From assembly GCF_020524355.2 (NCBI RefSeq), contig NZ_CP129019.1, forward strand, positions 4,190,001 through 4,254,000: a stretch of 64,000 bases of DNA, written 5' to 3'. Numbering within the stretch: the stretch's first letter is position 1; each line of letters begins with the position of its first letter. A model generated the notes under the pieces. It did no database searches. It was not told where the DNA came from and worked only from the letters and a program-made list of their open reading frames with translations. Source of the stretch: Mesobacillus subterraneus. GTDB lineage: Bacteria > Bacillota > Bacilli > Bacillales > Cytobacillaceae. This document shows, in pieces, positions 60,255 to 64,000 of this stretch. The translations under genes were made by a program, and so were the position numbers.

Positions 60255-60535
60255 GCATATAAAAAAAAGCCTGCACCTCTCCCCAGGCGGAAGCGATCCG
60301 CAAACTGCAGGTCCTATTAGGACCGGGGGGAGAAGTACATGAGCTAGACGAGACAGGCAGAACAGCTCCGATTATCAATAGATGAAGCAACTATCGATAA
60401 CCGATTCAGGAGAGTCCTGAAGTAACCGGCCGATGGGGCCAGTGAACTCTTCTTTCCCAATGGCCTGCGCATCATAACGCTCGTTTTTGGCTTGTGCTGC
60501 TTTTTTAGTTTTAAAAGAAATTGACCCTATATAGC
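60255..60535 (-). ncRNA. Structured leader/ncRNA candidate between rplQ and ecfA1, ending in a terminator
   Basis: No gene is present. On the minus strand hairpins follow in series: TTCAGGA-CTC-TCCTGAA, TTATCGATAG...CTATTGATAA, GGTCCTAATAGGACC, and finally CCTGCA-...GCGGA-TCGCT-TCCGC...-TGCAGG with eight T (about 60258-60310), a likely terminator before ecfA1. This fits a transcription attenuator or an independent RNA. No known riboswitch consensus is recognised. Confidence 0.5.
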
Positions 60536-60539
60536 AAAA

Positions 60540-60588
60540 AAAGGGGATGAAACAAGTTTGTATAAACTGTCCATCGCCCTTGTTTGAG
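60540..60588 (-). terminator. Terminator of the ribosomal protein operon after rplQ
   Basis: GGGCGATGG...TCATCCCC followed by TTTTTTTG on the minus strand, with a long loop holding an inner stem (CAGTTTATACAAACTTG). Confidence 0.75.
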
Positions 60589-60602
60589 TGTTTAATGGGG
60601 TA

Positions 60603-60989
<387 letters not shown>

Positions 60990-61044
60990 TCATAAGCCGG
61001 CAGTATTAGTACTGACAGCAAAATGCCTAGTTAATCTGCATTAA

Positions 61045-61989
61045 CTAGTCATCTTTGCGTAAGCCTAAGCCTAGCTCTTCTAGTTTTGCTTTTACTTCTT
61101 CTAGTGATTTTCTGCCTAGGTTGCGAACCTTCATCATATCTTCCTCTGTCTTGTGAGCAAGCTCCTGGACAGTGTTGATACCGGCACGCTTTAAGCAGTT
61201 ATATGAACGAACAGAAAGATCGAGTTCCTCAATTGTCATTTCCAGAACTTTTTCTTTTTGGTCTTCTTCTTTCTCTACCATGATCTCAGCATTTTGAGCT
61301 TCATCAGTCAAGCCGACAAAAATGTTCAAGTGCTCAGTCAGGATTTTAGAACCTAGTGCAATTGCTTCCTTAGGACCTGTGCTGCCATCTGTCCATACGT
61401 CAAATACCAGCTTGTCATAGTTCGTCATTTGCCCTACGCGAGTGTTTTCTACTTGATAAGATACGCGTGAAACCGGTGTATAGATTGAGTCGATAGGAAT
61501 GACACCGATCGGCTGGTCTTCCCGCTTATTTTGGTCAGCAGGATTGTATCCGCGGCCTCTTCTTGCAGTCAGGCGCATACGCAATGAACCTTTGCTAGAA
61601 AGAGTAGCGATATGAAGATCCGGATTAAGGATTTCAACATCACTATCATGCGTGATTGCAGCTGCAGTCACTGGACCCTCGCCCTGTAAATCGATTTCAA
61701 GTGTCTTCTCTTCATCAGAGTAGATTTTCAACGCTAATTTCTTAACGTTTAGAATGATTGATGTTACATCTTCTACGACGCCTTCAATTGTTGAGAACTC
61801 ATGAAGTACTCCATCGATTTGAATCGATGTGACAGCTGCACCTGGGAGTGAGGATAATAGGATACGACGTAAGGAGTTACCCAAAGTTGTACCATATCCA
61901 CGCTCAAGCGGTTCTACGACAAACTTGCCGTACTTGGCATCATCGCTGATCTCAACCGTTTCGATTTTTGGTTTTTCTATTTCGATCAT
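61045..61989 (-). CDS. rpoA: RNA polymerase alpha subunit
   Basis: A 314-residue alpha subunit. The N-terminal dimerisation domain begins [46 protein letters not shown] (key region GNSLRR); after a linker ([13 protein letters not shown]) the C-terminal domain [23 protein letters not shown] to [19 protein letters not shown] binds UP elements and activators. The ATG at 61989 follows GGAGGGTATATTTG. Expressed with ribosomal genes on both sides. Confidence 0.98.
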   Translation of the reverse strand: MIEIEKPKIETVEISDDAKYGKFVVEPLERGYGTTLGNSLRRILLSSLPGAAVTSIQIDGVLHEFSTIEGVVEDVTSIILNVKKLALKIYSDEEKTLEIDLQGEGPVTAAAITHDSDVEILNPDLHIATLSSKGSLRMRLTARRGRGYNPADQNKREDQPIGVIPIDSIYTPVSRVSYQVENTRVGQMTNYDKLVFDVWTDGSTGPKEAIALGSKILTEHLNIFVGLTDEAQNAEIMVEKEEDQKEKVLEMTIEELDLSVRSYNCLKRAGINTVQELAHKTEEDMMKVRNLGRKSLEEVKAKLEELGLGLRKDD

Positions 61990-62165
61990 CAAATATACCC
62001 TCCTTCAAAACGTCGAAACCCCGGCAGGTTCTTTACCTTACCGAAATTCCCCCATGTATACGTTCCCGTTTGTGCACAACAACTGGATTAAAGATTTCTG
62101 TATACCTAGAAAATATTTGTATCATATCCCATTATAGACAGGACTACAAATTCTATACAGAAAAA

Positions 62166-62555
<390 letters not shown>

Positions 62556-62579
62556 TTAAATGTTACCCTCCTTTACGGA

Positions 62580-62945
62580 TTATTTTTTCTTGTTAGCTAC
62601 AGTCTTACGTGGGCCTTTACGAGTACGTGCGTTGTTCTTCGTGTTTTGACCGCGAACAGGCAAGCCACGACGATGACGCAAGCCACGATATGAACCAATC
62701 TCCATTAGACGCTTGATGTTTAATGAGATTTCACGGCGAAGGTCACCTTCAACCTTTAACTTGTCAATGATATCACGGATTTTGTTAAGTTCTTCTTCAG
62801 TAAGATCGCGAACACGAGTGTCTTCAGTAACACCAGCTTCAGCTAGAACCTTCTCAGCAGTTGGTCTGCCGATTCCGTAAATGTATGTTAAAGCAATAAC
62901 TACACGCTTTTCACGTGGAATATCTACACCAGCAATACGTGCCAT
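62580..62945 (-). CDS. rpsM: 30S ribosomal protein S13
   Basis: A 121-residue S13: [79 protein letters not shown]. Its helix-hairpin-helix and basic tail contact 16S head and 23S bridge B1a. Confidence 0.98.
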   Translation of the reverse strand: MARIAGVDIPREKRVVIALTYIYGIGRPTAEKVLAEAGVTEDTRVRDLTEEELNKIRDIIDKLKVEGDLRREISLNIKRLMEIGSYRGLRHRRGLPVRGQNTKNNARTRKGPRKTVANKKK

Positions 62946-62968
62946 CTAGATGCGCACCTCCTTTAAAA

Positions 62969-63109
<141 letters not shown>

Positions 63110-63116
63110 TCACGGT

Positions 63117-63335
63117 TTATTTAAAGCGGTAAGTAATTCTTCCGCGAGTCAAATCATATGGAGAAAGCTCAACTGTTACTTTATCTCCAGGCAGGATCCG
63201 AATGAAGTGCATTCTGATTTTGCCGGAAACATGAGCCAACACTGTATGACCATTCTCTAATTCTACCTTAAACATTGCATTAGGCAAAGTTTCTAATACT
63301 GTGCCTTCAATTTCAATTACATCATCTTTCGCCAT
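63117..63335 (-). CDS. infA: Translation initiation factor IF-1
   Basis: A 72-residue S1-domain protein: [71 protein letters not shown] (reported in parts: start [10 protein letters not shown], end GRITYRFK). It binds the 30S A-site during initiation. The start follows AAGGGAGACCAGTTT. In B. subtilis a small KOW-type gene (ybzG) lies between map and infA; here the 226-bp gap has none. Confidence 0.97.
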   Translation of the reverse strand: MAKDDVIEIEGTVLETLPNAMFKVELENGHTVLAHVSGKIRMHFIRILPGDKVTVELSPYDLTRGRITYRFK

Positions 63336-63451
63336 AAACTGGTCTCCCTTCTTTATTCAAATCGTATTAAATCAAATACTCCGCGTTGACGGAATGTAGC
63401 TTCCTATTTGTGACACGTTCTAAGCAGCAAGTAATTGAGAATATCATTGAG

Positions 63452-63480
63452 AAAAACTCAACCTTATGATTATAACATAA
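63452..63480 (-). promoter_or_regulatory. Extended -10 promoter upstream of infA, probable
   Basis: TGTTATAAT on the minus strand (TATAAT at 63469-63474) is an extended -10 element; no good -35 box is seen. It would let infA and the genes after it be transcribed independently of map. Confidence 0.5.
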
Positions 63481-63561
63481 AGCTGGCATCCCGTCCGCAT
63501 AGAAATCACATTTCCGCCTATTTAAAGACTAAAAACAGATCCAGACGGTCAATCACTGTAA

Positions 63562-64000
63562 TCAGACTTTGGTTAAAATCTCATAACCAGTCTCTGTGAT
63601 TGCGATTGTATGCTCAAAATGGGCACACATTTTACCGTCAACCGTTACAACAGTCCAATCATCGGCTAACGTATTAACATAGCGGCTTCCTGCATTCACC
63701 ATCGGTTCTATGCATAGAACCATACCAGGCTTCAGCCTAGGTCCTCTGTTAGGAGGTCCGTAATGAGGAATTTGCGGGTCCTCATGCAATTCTTGCCCAA
63801 TTCCATGGCCGACATACTCACGAACAATAGAAAAGCCTTCTGATTCCACATACGTTTGAATCGCATGGGAGATGTTCGAAAGACGTTCCCCTGGCTTGGC
63901 TTCTTTCAAGCCTGTGAACAACGACTCTTCAGTCACGTCCAATAGACGCTGGGCTTGCTCATCAATCTTTCCTACCGGGTAAGTCCATGCAGAGTCCCCG
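63562..64000 (-). CDS. map: Methionine aminopeptidase, type I (C-terminal part, runs off the window)
   Basis: The frame is open to the window end ([22 protein letters not shown]). Visible metal-ligand segments are [19 protein letters not shown] (His), [13 protein letters not shown] (Glu) and [18 protein letters not shown] (Glu), so this is a catalytic type I enzyme that removes N-terminal formyl-free Met from new proteins. The N-terminal third with the first Asp ligands lies outside. It precedes infA, as in Bacillus. Confidence 0.95.
   Translation of the reverse strand, partial: GDSAWTYPVGKIDEQAQRLLDVTEESLFTGLKEAKPGERLSNISHAIQTYVESEGFSIVREYVGHGIGQELHEDPQIPHYGPPNRGPRLKPGMVLCIEPMVNAGSRYVNTLADDWTVVTVDGKMCAHFEHTIAITETGYEILTKV

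Noticed and set aside
60255..60535. T-box leader before ecfA1
   Set aside because: The T-box core (AGGGTGGNACCGCG-type) is absent.

Overview
The window is chromosomal DNA from a Gram-positive, endospore-forming member of the Bacillaceae (Bacillus/Mesobacillus-like; genus is an inference). Support comes from sporulation genes (gerD, kbaA, pdaB, cwlD, a Spo0E-type peptide), the sigW-rsiW-cdaA-cdaR-glmM-glmS order, a glmS ribozyme, AGGAGG-type ribosome binding sites with frequent TTG/GTG starts, and the ribosomal-protein/ECF/truA order known from B. subtilis. Most genes lie on the minus strand, so operons read from high to low coordinates.

Layout: 1-10 kb holds uvsE (partial), cshA, an esterase, murF, ddl, a universal stress protein, a SulP transporter and an MFS transporter. 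10.2-11.2 kb is an 18-copy, 52-bp tandem array. 11.3-15.5 kb is a VOC protein and a cobalamin uptake operon (riboswitch, btuF, btuC, btuD-cbiZ). 15.5-24.9 kb has a RodA/FtsW-type protein, an acetyltransferase, TSUP, DedA, a mechanosensitive channel and an mtnK-aldolase pair. 25-30 kb has a sporulation-type sensor kinase, cspD, small genes, an M14 peptidase and a broken NERD gene. 30-39 kb is the cell-envelope/c-di-AMP block (glmS, glmM, cdaR, cdaA, rsiW, sigW) plus rocF. 39.4-46.7 kb has a second 52-bp array, ten tRNAs with one tRNA fragment, and 5S-23S-16S rRNA with two promoters. 46.7-55.5 kb holds sporulation/germination genes, an intracellular subtilisin with an endonuclease, a probable inverted-repeat element and an acidic protein. 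55.9-64 kb is the ribosomal protein/ECF/RNA polymerase block ending in map (partial).

Two window-wide patterns stand out. (1) Eight intergenic loci carry short-period repeats whose sequence is private to each locus but whose periods fall near 20-21 bp or 51-52 bp, close to two and five turns of B-DNA. Three of the 52-bp loci share one geometry: 5-bp inverted arms, a 17-bp gap and a 25-bp linker. I do not recognise this as a described system. (2) At least eight conserved genes (murF, btuD, btuC, the channel, the kinase, cdaR, cdaA, rsiW) are each broken by a single-base indel, mostly in a short homopolymer, and the NERD gene has about four. Because murF is essential, uncorrected sequencing error is the best explanation. 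I give full-length reconstructed coordinates for these genes.
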